Positions 1 to 9,792 of a stretch of 64,000 nucleotides of DNA are shown here, in pieces. Source of the DNA: Mesorhizobium sp. NZP2298 (GTDB lineage Bacteria > Pseudomonadota > Alphaproteobacteria > Rhizobiales > Rhizobiaceae); contig NZ_CP033365.1 of assembly GCF_013170825.1 (NCBI RefSeq), forward strand, positions 4,352,001 to 4,416,000. The letters are read 5' to 3'. A model generated the notes under the pieces. That model was not told the origin of the DNA and ran no database searches. It saw only the letters and a list, made by a program, of their open reading frames with translations. The first letter of the stretch is position 1; the number at the start of each line of letters is the position of its first letter. A program made the translations under genes and the position numbers.

Positions 1-2
1 TC

Positions 3-260
3 ATCCCGATCAATTTCATCCATCCGGTGCGGGTGGTGCGGCTGCGGCGAATCAATCTCACAATGACCCTTTTGTGGTGCGCCTTCGGCGCGCTTGCGCT
101 TGCGCAGGCGGCTCTCGCGGCCTTCTACGATCAGATCGGTGTGCTGGGCGAACAGGTCGGCACTTTCACCAAGATCGGCATTACCGTTACCGGGCTTTAT
201 CTGGCCTGCATTGGCGGCATCATGCAGTTCTTTCCAAATCTCGGTGCCAAGAAGGCCTGA
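3..260 (+). CDS. pcs: Phosphatidylcholine synthase, C-terminal fragment (5' end outside window)
   Basis: The frame is open from the window edge, so the visible 85 residues are the C-terminus of a longer protein. They contain FIHPVRVVRLRR followed by two hydrophobic segments and end CIGGIMQFFPNLGAKKA, which matches the end of rhizobial CDP-diacylglycerol:choline phosphatidyltransferase (Pcs) as I know the family. Pcs makes phosphatidylcholine directly from choline at the inner membrane. The catalytic CDP-alcohol phosphotransferase motif would lie upstream and cannot be checked. An internal GTG at 27 opens the same frame but is not the start. Confidence 0.8.
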   Translation: MPINFIHPVRVVRLRRINLTMTLLWCAFGALALAQAALAAFYDQIGVLGEQVGTFTKIGITVTGLYLACIGGIMQFFPNLGAKKA

Positions 261-282
261 CCCGCCAGAGGAATCCCAATCC

Positions 283-1260
283 ATGTCCAAAGCGATCCGT
301 ATCCACGCCCACGGCGGTCCGGAAGTTCTGACCTATGAGGACGTCGATCCCGGCCAGCCGGGTTCCGGGCAGATCCTGGTCAGGAATAGGGCCATCGGCC
401 TCAACTTCATCGACGTCTATTATCGCTCCGGTCTCTATCCGCCGCCCGGAGGTTTTCCGCTCATTCCGGGCAGCGAGGCCGCCGGCGTGGTGCTGGAGGT
501 AGGGCAGGACGTCGATTGGCTGAAGCCGGGCGACCGGATCGCCTATGCCGTGACGACAGGAGCTTATGCCGAAGAACGCGTCATCGATGCGAGCCGGGTC
601 GTCAAGGTTCCGGACGGCATCAGCGATGAACAGGCCGCCGCGATGATGCTGAAGGGCATGACGGCCGAATATCTGCTGCGCCGGACCTTCAAGGTGAAAG
701 CGGGCGACACGATCCTGTTCCATGCCGCGGCCGGCGGCGTCGGGCTCATTCTCGGCCAATGGGCGAAACATCTCGGTGCGACCGTCATCGGCACGGCGAG
801 TTCAACCGACAAGATCGAACTCGCCAAGGCGCACGGCTTCGACCATGTCATCAACTACAAGGAGCAGGATTTCGTCGCCGGCGTCGCCGCCATCACCGAC
901 GGCCGGAAATGCGACGTCGTCTACGATTCGGTGGGCAACGACACGTTCCCGGCTTCGCTCGACTGCCTGAGGCCGCTCGGCATGTTCGTCAGCTTTGGCC
1001 AGTCGTCGGGACCAATCCCGCCATTTTCCATGTCGCTCTTGGCGCAGAAGGGGTCGTTGTTCGCCACAAGGCCGACGCTGTTCGTCTACAACGCAAAACG
1101 CGAGGACCTCGATGCCTCCGCGGCCGCGCTGTTCGAGGTGGTGCTCAGCGGCACCGTCAACATTAAGATCAACCAGCGCTATGCGCTGAAGGATGCCGGC
1201 AAGGCACACTCGGATCTCGAGGGCCGCAGGACAACGGGGACGACTATTCTCGTTCCTTAG
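283..1260 (+). CDS. Quinone oxidoreductase (zinc-independent MDR family, Qor-like)
   Basis: Encodes 325 aa. The frame is open further upstream, but ATG 283 gives the canonical N-terminus MSKAIRIHAHGGPEVL and avoids overlapping pcs. The GroES-like part carries GLNFIDVYYRSGLYP and PGSEAAGVV, and the Rossmann part carries the NADPH-binding AAAGGVG at about residue 150. No zinc ligands are visible, as expected for NADPH:quinone reductases. It probably reduces quinones or other electrophiles with NADPH in the cytoplasm. It follows pcs by 22 bp and may be co-transcribed with it. Confidence 0.88.
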   Translation: MSKAIRIHAHGGPEVLTYEDVDPGQPGSGQILVRNRAIGLNFIDVYYRSGLYPPPGGFPLIPGSEAAGVVLEVGQDVDWLKPGDRIAYAVTTGAYAEERVIDASRVVKVPDGISDEQAAAMMLKGMTAEYLLRRTFKVKAGDTILFHAAAGGVGLILGQWAKHLGATVIGTASSTDKIELAKAHGFDHVINYKEQDFVAGVAAITDGRKCDVVYDSVGNDTFPASLDCLRPLGMFVSFGQSSGPIPPFSMSLLAQKGSLFATRPTLFVYNAKREDLDASAAALFEVVLSGTVNIKINQRYALKDAGKAHSDLEGRRTTGTTILVP

Positions 1261-1405
1261 TCCCGCCTGCCTTGTTATCCCTTGAATTTCCGCTGAAATT
1301 CTTGAAGCTCTTTCAAGACGCGTGCCGCTTTCCGTTGAGAGCCGGCGGCGCCTACCATGCTTGCGGGAACACAGAACATATCTGGCGAACCAGATGGGAG
1401 GCACT

Positions 1406-2971
1406 GTGAGTGCAGATCATGATGGGACGAACCTGCTTGAGGTTCGTGGCCTGACCAAGATATTCGGCACGCTGACCGCGTGCGATCATGTCGATCTCAA
1501 CATCGCCAAGGGTGAAATCCACGCGCTGCTTGGCGAGAACGGCGCCGGCAAATCGACGCTGGTCAAGATGCTGTTCGGCTCGCTGGAGCCCAATTCCGGC
1601 GAGATTTTCTGGAACGGCCAGGCGGTGCGCATCACCAGCCCGGGTGCCGCAAAGAAGCTCGGCATCGGCATGGTGTTCCAGCATTTTTCGCTGTTCGAGG
1701 CGCTGACCGCAGCCGAGAACATCGCGCTGTCGCTCGATGACGGCGCGCCGATCAGCAGCATCGCCGCGAAGGCAAGGGCGCTGTCCTACAGCTACGGCCT
1801 GCCGCTCGATCCGGACTCGCTGGTCGGCGACCTGTCGGTCGGCGAACGCCAGCGTATCGAGATCATCCGTTGCCTGCTGCAGACGCCGCAGCTCATCATC
1901 CTTGACGAGCCGACCTCGGTGCTGACGCCGCAGGAAGCCGACAAGCTGTTCGAGACGCTGGAGCGGCTGCGCGCGGAAGGCAAATCGATCCTCTACATTT
2001 CGCACCGGCTCGAGGAGGTCAAACGCATCTGCGACCGCGCCACCGTGTTGCGGCATGGCAAGGTGGTCGGTCACTGCAACCCGCGCGAGGAAACCGCCTC
2101 GTCGCTCGCGCGCATGATGGTTGGCAACGAGGTTCAGGCTGTGGTGCGGGCTCCGGTCGAGGGGATCGAAACAGCGCAGCCGCTGCTCGAAATCCGCGGC
2201 CTCAGCCGCAAGCCGGCGACGCCGTTCTCCATTCCGCTCAAGAACATCAACCTCAATGTCCGCGCCGGCGAGGTGATCGGCATTGCCGGTGTCGCCGGCA
2301 ACGGCCAGGGCGAGTTCTTCGAATCCGTCTCCGGCGAGGTCTTGCAGCAGGATGCCGCCTCGGTGCGCATCCGCGGCAAGGATGCGGGTGGTCTCACCAT
2401 CACCGGACGGCGCCTGCTTGGTGCCGCCTTCGTGCCGGAGGAGCGCCTCGGCCATGGTGCCGCGCCGCGCATGAAACTCTCGGAAAACCTTTTGCTCTCG
2501 CGCCACGCGACCGACGGCAAGGCGTTTGTCGGCACTGGCGGGATGGTCAAAAGCGGCGCCGTCTACGCTGCCGCGCAACGCATCATCCTGGCCATGGATG
2601 TGCGCAAGAGCGCGCCGGATCCGGAAGCGGCCGCACTTTCGGGCGGCAATCTGCAAAAATTCATCGTTGGCCGCGAACTCGACCGCCGCCCAAGCGTCAT
2701 GGTGGTCAACCAACCGACCTGGGGCGTCGACGCCGGTGCCGCCGCCCATATCCGACAGGCCTTGATCGAGCTGTCGCGCAGCGGCTCGGCGGTTCTGGTG
2801 ATCAGCCAGGATCTCGACGAGTTGTTCGAGATATCGGACGCGATCGCGGTCATGCACAATGGCGAATTGTCCAAGCCGATGCCGATCGCCGAGGCGACCT
2901 TCGAGAAGGTCGGTTTGCTGATGGGTGGCGCCGAGCCCGGCCACGCCGAACACACGCTGGAGACGGCATGA
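1406..2971 (+). CDS. ABC transporter ATP-binding protein, BMP/nucleoside-type (two ABC domains)
   Basis: About 521 aa from GTG 1406, chosen because GGGAGG lies four bases upstream; ATG 1394 and an earlier in-frame start lack such a site. Domain 1 has Walker A GENGAGKST (residues 43-51), signature LSVGERQ and Walker B IILDEPTS. Domain 2 has a degenerate Walker A (GVAGNGQGEF, no GK), signature LSGGNLQK and VVNQPTWGVDAGAA. This asymmetric double-ABC layout is typical of sugar/nucleoside importers of the YufO/RbsA kind. It probably energises the two permeases that follow; its stop overlaps the next start. Confidence 0.92.
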   Translation: MSADHDGTNLLEVRGLTKIFGTLTACDHVDLNIAKGEIHALLGENGAGKSTLVKMLFGSLEPNSGEIFWNGQAVRITSPGAAKKLGIGMVFQHFSLFEALTAAENIALSLDDGAPISSIAAKARALSYSYGLPLDPDSLVGDLSVGERQRIEIIRCLLQTPQLIILDEPTSVLTPQEADKLFETLERLRAEGKSILYISHRLEEVKRICDRATVLRHGKVVGHCNPREETASSLARMMVGNEVQAVVRAPVEGIETAQPLLEIRGLSRKPATPFSIPLKNINLNVRAGEVIGIAGVAGNGQGEFFESVSGEVLQQDAASVRIRGKDAGGLTITGRRLLGAAFVPEERLGHGAAPRMKLSENLLLSRHATDGKAFVGTGGMVKSGAVYAAAQRIILAMDVRKSAPDPEAAALSGGNLQKFIVGRELDRRPSVMVVNQPTWGVDAGAAAHIRQALIELSRSGSAVLVISQDLDELFEISDAIAVMHNGELSKPMPIAEATFEKVGLLMGGAEPGHAEHTLETA

Positions 2972-4098
2972 TGCGCCTTGAACTCGTCAAACGCCCGCAG
3001 CGCTCGGCGCTGTTTTCAATGCTGTCACCCTTCATCGCCTTCGCGCTCACCATTATCGCCGGCGCCATCATGTTCGCTCTGCTCGGCGTCAATCCGCTGA
3101 CCGCTTTCCGGATCTACTTCATCGAGCCGATCAGCCAGGTCTGGCAATTGCATGAACTGGCGATCAAGGCGGCGCCGCTGATCCTGATCGCGGTCGGCCT
3201 GTCGGTCTGCTACAAAGCCAACATCTGGAACATCGGCGCCGAAGGGCAGTTCATTTTCGGCGCCATCTTCGGCTCCGCCATTCCAGTCCTGTTTCCTCAG
3301 TTCGAAGGCCCGTTGGTGCTGCCGCTGATGCTTCTGCTCGGCATGGTCGGCGGTGCCGCCTACGCGGCGATCCCGGCCTTGCTCAAGACCCGGTTCAACA
3401 CCAACGAGATCCTGACCAGCCTGATGTTGGTCTATGTCGCCCAACTCTTCCTCGACTGGCTGGTGCGCGGCCCATGGCGCGATCCGCAGGGCCATGGTTT
3501 CCCACAGACGATCCAGTTCGGCGATTCGGCCGTCCTGCCGGAACTGATGCCGGACGCCGGGCGCGCCAACTGGGGTTTTGTGTTCGCGCTGGTTGCCGCG
3601 GTGCTGATCTGGATCCTGATGAGCCGCATGCTCAAGGGCTTCGAGGTCCGTGTGCTGGGCTCCAGCCCGAGGGCAGGGCGCTTCGCCGGCTTCGGTCTCA
3701 GCCGAATGGTGTTCTTCGCCTTCCTGCTGTCCGGCGCGCTGGCCGGCCTTGCCGGCATTTCGGAGGTCTCCGGCGCCATCGGGCAATTGCAGCCGGTGAT
3801 TTCTCCCGGCTACGGCTTCACGGCCATCATCGTGGCGTTCCTCGGCCGCCTCAACCCGCTCGGCATCGTCGCCGCAGGCCTGGTTCTGGCGCTGACCTAT
3901 CTCGGCGGCGAAGCGGTGCAAAGCGCTCTCGGCATTTCCGACAAGGTGGCGAGAGTGTTCCAGGGCATGCTGCTGTTCTTCGTGCTCGGCTGCGACACGC
4001 TCATCCACTATCGCATCCGCCTGATCGGCCTTGCGTTGACCAAGCCCCAGGGCTCGGCACAGCTCGAAGCCGCGCCGAAGTTGAAGGAAGCCCGCTGA
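2968..4098 (+). CDS. ABC transporter permease (BMP/nucleoside type), subunit 1
   Basis: Encodes 376 aa with about ten hydrophobic segments and the family motif NIWNIGAEGQFIFGAIFG near residue 90, typical of BPD_transp_2 permeases such as YufP. It starts with tandem ATG ATG overlapping the stop of the ATPase gene, and its own stop overlaps the next permease start (translational coupling). It forms one half of the inner-membrane channel for a nucleoside-like or simple-sugar substrate; the substrate cannot be read from sequence. Confidence 0.9.
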   Translation: MMRLELVKRPQRSALFSMLSPFIAFALTIIAGAIMFALLGVNPLTAFRIYFIEPISQVWQLHELAIKAAPLILIAVGLSVCYKANIWNIGAEGQFIFGAIFGSAIPVLFPQFEGPLVLPLMLLLGMVGGAAYAAIPALLKTRFNTNEILTSLMLVYVAQLFLDWLVRGPWRDPQGHGFPQTIQFGDSAVLPELMPDAGRANWGFVFALVAAVLIWILMSRMLKGFEVRVLGSSPRAGRFAGFGLSRMVFFAFLLSGALAGLAGISEVSGAIGQLQPVISPGYGFTAIIVAFLGRLNPLGIVAAGLVLALTYLGGEAVQSALGISDKVARVFQGMLLFFVLGCDTLIHYRIRLIGLALTKPQGSAQLEAAPKLKEAR

Positions 4099-5018
4099 TG
4101 GACATCACCGTCAACATCCTCCTGACCATCGCCACGGCGGCAACGCCGCTTTTGATCGCGGCGATCGGCGAACTGGTGGTCGAACGCTCCGGCGTGCTCA
4201 ATCTCGGCGTCGAAGGCATGATGATCATGGGCGCGGTCGGCGGCTTCGGGGCCGGCTACCTGACCGGATCGCCCTGGATCGGTCTTCTGGCGGCAATCGC
4301 CATGGGCGCGTTGTTCTCGCTGCTGTTCGCCGTGATGACGCTATCGCTGGCCACCAATCAGGTGGCAACCGGCCTGTCGCTGACGCTGCTTGGCCTCGGC
4401 CTCTCCGGCATGATCGGAACGAGCTTTGTCGGCCAGCCCGGCGTCAGGCTGCCCAATCTTGACATTCCCGGCCTCAGCTCGATCCCAGTCGTGGGCAGGC
4501 TGCTGTTCGGCCAGGATCCGATCTTCTACATCTCGATCGTGCTGACCGCCGCCGTCATGTGGTTCCTATTCAAGACGCGTACAGGCCTGACGCTCCGCTC
4601 TATCGGCGACAGCCATGCTTCGGCGCACGCGCTCGGCATCAAGGTTATCCGCTACCGCTATCTCTCGGTCATCTTCGGCGGCGCCTGCGCCGGTCTGGCC
4701 GGCGGCCATCTGTCGCTGGTCTACACGCCGCAATGGGTGGAGAACATGACCGCCGGCCGCGGCTGGATCGCTCTGGCGCTCGTGGTGTTCGCCTCGTGGC
4801 GGCCGTGGCGGGTGCTGGCCGGCGCCTACATCTTCGGCGCGGTGTGGATCGGCCAGCTTCATGCACAGGCTTTTGGCATTCCCGTGCCCTCGCAGATGCT
4901 TTCTTCTCTGCCCTATCTGGCAACCGTCGTGGTTCTCGTTCTAATCTCGCGCAACAAGCGTCTGACGATGATGAACACGCCGGCATCCCTGGGGCAGCCA
5001 TTCGTTCCGGATCGTTGA
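4098..5018 (+). CDS. ABC transporter permease (BMP/nucleoside type), subunit 2
   Basis: 306 aa from ATG 4098, which overlaps the TGA of the first permease by one base. It has eight or more hydrophobic stretches, and the conserved [18 protein letters not shown] near residue 30 marks it as the YufQ-type partner permease. A longer open frame runs upstream through the first permease but is only antiphase reading of that gene. It should heterodimerise with subunit 1 in the inner membrane. Confidence 0.9.
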   Translation: MDITVNILLTIATAATPLLIAAIGELVVERSGVLNLGVEGMMIMGAVGGFGAGYLTGSPWIGLLAAIAMGALFSLLFAVMTLSLATNQVATGLSLTLLGLGLSGMIGTSFVGQPGVRLPNLDIPGLSSIPVVGRLLFGQDPIFYISIVLTAAVMWFLFKTRTGLTLRSIGDSHASAHALGIKVIRYRYLSVIFGGACAGLAGGHLSLVYTPQWVENMTAGRGWIALALVVFASWRPWRVLAGAYIFGAVWIGQLHAQAFGIPVPSQMLSSLPYLATVVVLVLISRNKRLTMMNTPASLGQPFVPDR

Positions 5019-5068
5019 CAATAATAACAAACGGGAAGCTCCAAGGCTTAACACAGAGAGGTAACACA

Positions 5069-6136
5069 ATGAAAAAACTGCTTATTGCCCTGATGACGAC
5101 GACAGCGGCATTGTCGCTGGCCGCGTCCGCAGAGGCTGCCGACAAGTTGAAGGCCTGCTGGGTTTATACCGGCCCGATCGGCGATTTCGGCTACTCGTAC
5201 CAGCACGACCAAGGCCGCCTTGAGGTCCAGAAGGCGCTCGGCGACAAGGTCGAGACCGCCTATCTGGAGAACGTCTCCGAAGGCCCCGATGCCGACCGCG
5301 CCTTCGAGCGCCTGGCACGCGAAGGCTGCAAGATCATCTTCGGCACGTCATTTGGCTTCATGGACGCCGAAGTGAAGGTCGCCAAGAAATTTCCCAAGGT
5401 GATGTTCGAGCACGCCACCGGCTACAAGACCGGCGACAATCTCGGCATCTATAATGCCCGCTTCTACGAAGGCCGTTACGTACTCGGCCAGATCGCGGCC
5501 AAGGAATCGAAGTCCGGCGTCGCCGGCTACATCGTTTCCTTCCCGATCCCGGAAGTGGTGATGGGCATCAACTCCTTCATGCTCGGCGCGCAGTCGATCA
5601 ACCCGAACTTCAAGGCCAAGATCGTCTGGGTGAACTCGTGGTTCGACCCGGGCAAGGAAGCAGACGCCGCCAAGGCGCTGTTCGACCAGGGTGCCGACAT
5701 CATCGTCCAGCATACCGATTCGACCGCGGCCCTGCAGGTAGCCGAGGAGCGCAAGCTGCACGGCTTCGGCCAGTCGTCCGACATGATCAAGTTCGCGCCG
5801 AATGCGCAGCTGACCTCGCTGACCGACGAATGGGGCCCCTATTACATCAGCCGCGTGCAGGCAGCCATAGACGGCACCTGGAAGCCGGACAATGTCTGGC
5901 TCGGCATCAAGGACGGCGCGGTGAAGCTCGCGCCCTACACCAACATGCCCGACGATGTGAAGGCGATGGCCGAGGCGACCGAGAAGAAGATCGCCGGTGG
6001 TTGGAACCCCTTCACCGGACCGATCGCCAAGCAGGATGGTTCGGCGTGGCTGAAGGACGGCGAGGTCGCCGACGACGGCACGCTGCTCGGCATGAATTTC
6101 TACGTGAAGGGCGTCGACGACAAGCTGCCGCAGTAA
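5069..6136 (+). CDS. BMP family ABC transporter substrate-binding protein
   Basis: 355 aa. Start ATG 5069 follows AGAGAGG and gives a signal peptide (KK, then hydrophobic core, cleavage near ASAEA-AD). The mature protein reads as a Bmp/Med periplasmic binding protein: WVYTGPIGDFGYSYQHDQGR at the N-terminus, then FGTSFGFMDAEVKVAKKFP and QHTDSTAALQVAEE. Related proteins bind purine nucleosides. It is the last gene of the importer operon, 50 bp after the second permease, and is followed by a strong terminator. There is no nucleoside catabolic gene nearby to narrow the substrate. Confidence 0.93.
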   Translation: MKKLLIALMTTTAALSLAASAEAADKLKACWVYTGPIGDFGYSYQHDQGRLEVQKALGDKVETAYLENVSEGPDADRAFERLAREGCKIIFGTSFGFMDAEVKVAKKFPKVMFEHATGYKTGDNLGIYNARFYEGRYVLGQIAAKESKSGVAGYIVSFPIPEVVMGINSFMLGAQSINPNFKAKIVWVNSWFDPGKEADAAKALFDQGADIIVQHTDSTAALQVAEERKLHGFGQSSDMIKFAPNAQLTSLTDEWGPYYISRVQAAIDGTWKPDNVWLGIKDGAVKLAPYTNMPDDVKAMAEATEKKIAGGWNPFTGPIAKQDGSAWLKDGEVADDGTLLGMNFYVKGVDDKLPQ

Positions 6137-6160
6137 GCGGCGCACCACATCTCGAATAGG

Positions 6161-6186
6161 AAAGGGCGCCGCGAGGCGCCCTTTTT
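6161..6186 (+). terminator. Rho-independent terminator of the BMP transporter operon
   Basis: Ten-base perfect stem (AAAGGGCGCC with GGCGCCCTTT), GCGA loop and a T-run, 24 bp after the stop of the binding-protein gene. It lies between convergent genes; the A-rich left side gives a weaker minus-strand version that could also serve rimO. Confidence 0.9.
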
Positions 6187-6213
6187 ATGTGCCCGGAGAA
6201 ACGGACGGAAGGC

Positions 6214-7527
6214 TCAGACAGCCGAACCGTAAAGGTCATAAGCGTCGGCACGCTCGATCTTCACCGTGACGATGTCACCGGCACGCATCGGGCGGCGTGA
6301 CTGGATGTGGACCGAGCCATCGATCTCGGGCGCGTCGTATTTGGTGCGGCCTTTTGCCGAGGTGCCGTGCGCCTCGTCGATCAGCACCGGCAGGCGCTTG
6401 CCGACCTTCTTGGCCAACTGCGTTGCCGAAATCTTCTGCTGGCGCTGCATGAAGCGGTGCCAGCGTGCTTCCTTGACCTCCTGCGGAACCTGTTCGAGGC
6501 CAAGGTCGTTGGAACGGGCGCCCTTGACGGGCTCGTATTTGAAGCAGCCGGCACGGTCGATCTTGGCCTCGTCCAGCCAGTCGAGCAGCATCTCGAAATC
6601 CTCGTCCGTCTCGCCGGGAAAGCCGACGATGAAGGTCGAGCGGATAGCCAGATCGGGGCACACGTCGCGCCAACCGCGGATGCGTTCGAGCGTCTTTTCG
6701 CCATGCGCCGGACGCCGCATGTTCTTCAGCACCTGCGGCGAGGCATGCTGGAACGGAATGTCGAGATAGGGAAGGATCTTGCCGTCGGCCATCAGCGGGA
6801 TGACGTCGGCGACATGCGGGTAGGGGTAGACATAGTGCATGCGCACCCAGATCCCGAGCTTGCCCAGTTCTTCCGACAGATCGAGGAATTTCGCGCGCAC
6901 TTCGCGATCGCCGAACATCGACGTCTGGTACTTGATGTCGATGCCGTAGGCACTGGTGTCCTGCGAGATGACGAGGAGTTCCTTGACGCCGGCCTTGGCC
7001 AGTTTTTCGGCTTCGCGCAGCACATCGGCGGCCGGGCGCGAAACGAGATCGCCACGAAGGGCGGGAATGATGCAGAAGGTGCAGCGGTTGTTGCAGCCTT
7101 CCGAGATCTTCAGATAGGCATAGTGGCGCGGCGTTAGCTTGACCCCTTGCGGCGGCAGGAGGTCGATATAGGGATCGTGCGAAGGCGGGGCTGCCTCATG
7201 CACGGCGGCCATCACGCTCTCGTAAGCCTGCGGTCCAGTGATCGCCAGCACGTTGGGGTGCTTCTCGCGGATCACGTCCGGCTCGGCACCAAGGCAGCCG
7301 GTGACGATCACCCTGCCGTTTTCTGAAAGCGCGGAACCGATGGCATTGAGCGACTCGTCACGGGCGGAATCGAGGAAACCACAAGTGTTGACCACAACGA
7401 GATCGGCGCCATCATGCTTGCGGGCGATCTCATAGCCTTCGGCGCGCAGGCGCGTGATGATACGCTCGGAATCCACGAGCGCCTTCGGGCATCCAAGGCT
7501 GACAAAACTGACGCGAGGGGCGGACAT
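6214..7527 (-). CDS. rimO: Ribosomal protein S12 methylthiotransferase RimO
   Basis: 437 aa. The N-terminal MTTase domain has cysteines in SLGCPKA, VNTCGF and VTGCLG for the first Fe-S cluster. The radical-SAM domain has [11 protein letters not shown] (CxxxCxxC), and a C-terminal TRAM domain ends [12 protein letters not shown]. It adds a methylthio group to a conserved aspartate of ribosomal protein S12, using SAM. It is convergent with the importer operon and appears to be transcribed alone. Confidence 0.95.
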   Translation of the reverse strand: MSAPRVSFVSLGCPKALVDSERIITRLRAEGYEIARKHDGADLVVVNTCGFLDSARDESLNAIGSALSENGRVIVTGCLGAEPDVIREKHPNVLAITGPQAYESVMAAVHEAAPPSHDPYIDLLPPQGVKLTPRHYAYLKISEGCNNRCTFCIIPALRGDLVSRPAADVLREAEKLAKAGVKELLVISQDTSAYGIDIKYQTSMFGDREVRAKFLDLSEELGKLGIWVRMHYVYPYPHVADVIPLMADGKILPYLDIPFQHASPQVLKNMRRPAHGEKTLERIRGWRDVCPDLAIRSTFIVGFPGETDEDFEMLLDWLDEAKIDRAGCFKYEPVKGARSNDLGLEQVPQEVKEARWHRFMQRQQKISATQLAKKVGKRLPVLIDEAHGTSAKGRTKYDAPEIDGSVHIQSRRPMRAGDIVTVKIERADAYDLYGSAV

Positions 7528-7690
7528 AGGCTAGTTTCCAATGGGGGTACGGGCCGAACGCTGATCCGGCCTCAAGTCGCTGTAAATGTCGGTCTGTGGC
7601 GCGCGGCTGGAGCCGATACGGGCGGCGCAATAGCATGGCTTCCGCAATCAAGCAAACCGGCGACAGGCCGGCCCGCGCCATAAGGATGGC

Positions 7691-8377
7691 TCAGTGGCCT
7701 CCGGATCCGAACCAGGGTGCCAGGAAAGCGAAGTGTTCGGGGAATTGCTGCACGGCTCCGTCAAGCAGCATTTTGACCGCAACATAGAGGATGATCACCA
7801 GGCCGAGATAGGCAATCCAGCGGTATTTGTGCAGCAGGCGCGCGACGAACGACGCGGCAAAGCCCATCAGGGCGATCGACAGGGCCAGCCCGACAATCAG
7901 CACCGTCGGATGGTTCATGGCCGCGCCGGCTACGGCCAGAACATTGTCGAGCGACATCGAAACGTCGGCAATGACAATCTGCCAGGCTGCCTGCGAGAAG
8001 GTCTTGCTTGGCCCCTTGCCGCCGATGACCCCATCCTTGTCGAAGTCGCCGTTCGACAGCGCTTCCGTGGCGTCACGCTCCTGCTCGTGGCTAACGCGCA
8101 ATTCGCGCCACATCTTCCAGCAGACCCACAGCAAGAGCAGGCCGCCGCCGATAAGCAACATGGGCCCAATGGTGAGCAGCCATTGCGTGATCAAGGCGAA
8201 GAAAATGCGAAGGACGGTGGCGGCGGCGATGCCGACGAGAATGGCCCGTTTGCGTTGGCTTGCCGGCAGTCCGGCCGCGGCGAGGCCGATGACGATGGCA
8301 TTGTCGCCCGCAAGCGCAAGATCGATGGCGATGACCTGAAGAAGGGCCGATAGGCCCGCGGCGGTAAATATTTCCAT
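7691..8377 (-). CDS. TerC/YjbE family integral membrane protein
   Basis: 228 aa with about seven membrane segments. The early IDLALAGDNAIVIGLA and the later DVSMSLDNVLAVAGA are the paired acidic (GDN/LDN) membrane motifs of the TerC family, linked to metal, particularly Mn, efflux. A hydrophilic loop (about residues 80-105) is acidic. About 160 bp separate it from rimO. I looked for a yybP-ykoY type leader upstream and saw no convincing match. Confidence 0.88.
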   Translation of the reverse strand: MEIFTAAGLSALLQVIAIDLALAGDNAIVIGLAAAGLPASQRKRAILVGIAAATVLRIFFALITQWLLTIGPMLLIGGGLLLLWVCWKMWRELRVSHEQERDATEALSNGDFDKDGVIGGKGPSKTFSQAAWQIVIADVSMSLDNVLAVAGAAMNHPTVLIVGLALSIALMGFAASFVARLLHKYRWIAYLGLVIILYVAVKMLLDGAVQQFPEHFAFLAPWFGSGGH

Positions 8378-8563
8378 CGACCTGGAAGCCCTTCGCCGAG
8401 TGTTCGTCGTCGGCTATTCCGACGGGCCTAAAGGCATGGTCCGCTGCCGTCAAGACGCAGCATTGGACAACGCTGGAAAACCACCTTCGTGGCAGTGGCA
8501 TTACAGGAGATTTTCAGCCGTCGCCGGCTCGTGAACCGAAGCCCACACAAGCTCGCGAAAAAA

Positions 8564-8953
8564 CTAGTCGTAGAGATTGTATTTTGCCCAGTCGGCTTCC
8601 GGAATCTCATCGCCGATCCGGTAGCGAAGCTGGAGAACTTCCATATGGTCCGGCCCCGTCTGGCATTTGAATTTCAGCCGGTACCATTGCCCCTTGCTGC
8701 GGAACGCCGCACCGGGGCTCCTGATTGCATCGGCGCTCATCTCAGGCGTGGCGAAGGCGTAGGCGACGACACGGTCGGCCTTGAACTTGCGATCGTCATG
8801 GGTGATCCGGTCCAGGATTTCGGCATCGCACCGCTGCTCGAGGCGTGTTTGCGGATCAAGTTTCATCAGCCCGGCACGCAAGGCGTTGTCCATTGCGCGG
8901 GCCGGGAAAGCTAGCGTCAGGGACGCCATGGCCATCATGCAGAGTGTCTTCAT
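8564..8953 (-). CDS. DUF930 domain-containing secreted protein
   Basis: About 129 aa from the second Met (8953), which gives a clean signal peptide ending FPARA; an in-frame ATG at 8971 adds six residues, and neither start has a clear ribosome site. The mature part carries KLDPQTRLEQRCDAEILDRI, DRVVAYAF and WYRLKFKCQT, which I recognise as the DUF930 pattern common in rhizobia. It is predicted to be periplasmic with one disulfide possible (two Cys). Function unknown. Confidence 0.82.
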   Translation of the reverse strand: MKTLCMMAMASLTLAFPARAMDNALRAGLMKLDPQTRLEQRCDAEILDRITHDDRKFKADRVVAYAFATPEMSADAIRSPGAAFRSKGQWYRLKFKCQTGPDHMEVLQLRYRIGDEIPEADWAKYNLYD

Positions 8954-9027
8954 GGGCGGGACAAGCAGCATATTTTGTCTGAAAAATCAACCAAGAGGGG
9001 CGCTTCATGCCGGGCAAGCGGCCGCAT

Positions 9028-9726
9028 TCAGCGGGGCGACGCAATCAAAATCTCGTGTCGGACATCCTCGTGCGAGGCCTGCGGCCAACGCACCAGCGAG
9101 GCGCGGCCGGCATCCGTGAGATCATAAAGGCCGCGGTCCACGCGCGCGAACCAGCCATAGACGTTGTGCTGCAGGATCTTCGGGGCGATCGGCGTCAGCG
9201 CCTTCAAATCGCGCGGCCGTTTGGGTCCGTGGACAAGCGCGGCGGCACAGGTGAGGGCGCTCTGGCGGTAGGCGGTCATGATCGGATTGCGCGATCCTCC
9301 GCCCGCGACAGGATCGCCGCGTCGGCGCTGGTGTTCGTCGACAAGGCGAGAGCGCCGCCGCGCATTCTTGCGTGGCTCAGGCGCGGCCGGGCTGACAAGC
9401 ACTTCGACCTTGTCATTCGCGGTCACACCGAGCAAGCCGAAGCCGAGCCGGCGGCAGAGGTTGCGGAAACGGGCGTCGCTTTCGCGCCCCTTGCCTCGTG
9501 CCGACATACGCGCCGCCAGCCACACTTCATCGCAAGCGGCCGCGCGGTCGATGCCTTGCAGCACCAGTTCGAGGTTGAACTGCAATTTCAGTTCGCAGAT
9601 GACGACAACCGGCGGCTCGCCCTCGCGCAGCGCGACGATGTCGCAGCCGCCGATTTCACCCTTCACGACAAAGTCGAGACTTTCGAGGAACCGCTTCACC
9701 GGCGCGTAGAGTGAGGTCTCGTTCAT
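9028..9726 (-). CDS. DUF2161 family protein, PD-(D/E)XK nuclease-like
   Basis: 232 aa. GGCDIVALREGE followed by VVVICELKLQF (residues about 26-50) gives the D...ExK arrangement of the PD-(D/E)XK fold. The C-terminal part (GPKRPRDLKAL through LYDLTDAGR) looks like a winged helix. The pattern matches DUF2161 proteins, annotated as putative phosphodiesterases; the biological role is unknown. It stands alone, with 66 bp to the next gene. Confidence 0.82.
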   Translation of the reverse strand: MNETSLYAPVKRFLESLDFVVKGEIGGCDIVALREGEPPVVVICELKLQFNLELVLQGIDRAAACDEVWLAARMSARGKGRESDARFRNLCRRLGFGLLGVTANDKVEVLVSPAAPEPRKNARRRSRLVDEHQRRRGDPVAGGGSRNPIMTAYRQSALTCAAALVHGPKRPRDLKALTPIAPKILQHNVYGWFARVDRGLYDLTDAGRASLVRWPQASHEDVRHEILIASPR

Positions 9727-9792
9727 GCCTTGAGGCTTAGCCGATTCGACGAGAAAAAGCCTTCCGGCTTTAGGGGGCGGCGCACCCGATGT

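Noticed and set aside
1352..2953. Long minus-strand open frame opposite the ABC ATPase
   Set aside because: It mirrors a well-supported ATPase gene; composition is Arg/His/Asp-rich with no recognisable domain, typical of antisense frames in GC-rich DNA.
8378..8560. Mn-sensing yybP-ykoY riboswitch before the TerC-like gene
   Set aside because: Family members often have one, but the conserved internal-loop sequences were not seen; only an isolated GTCGG/CCGAC stem is present.
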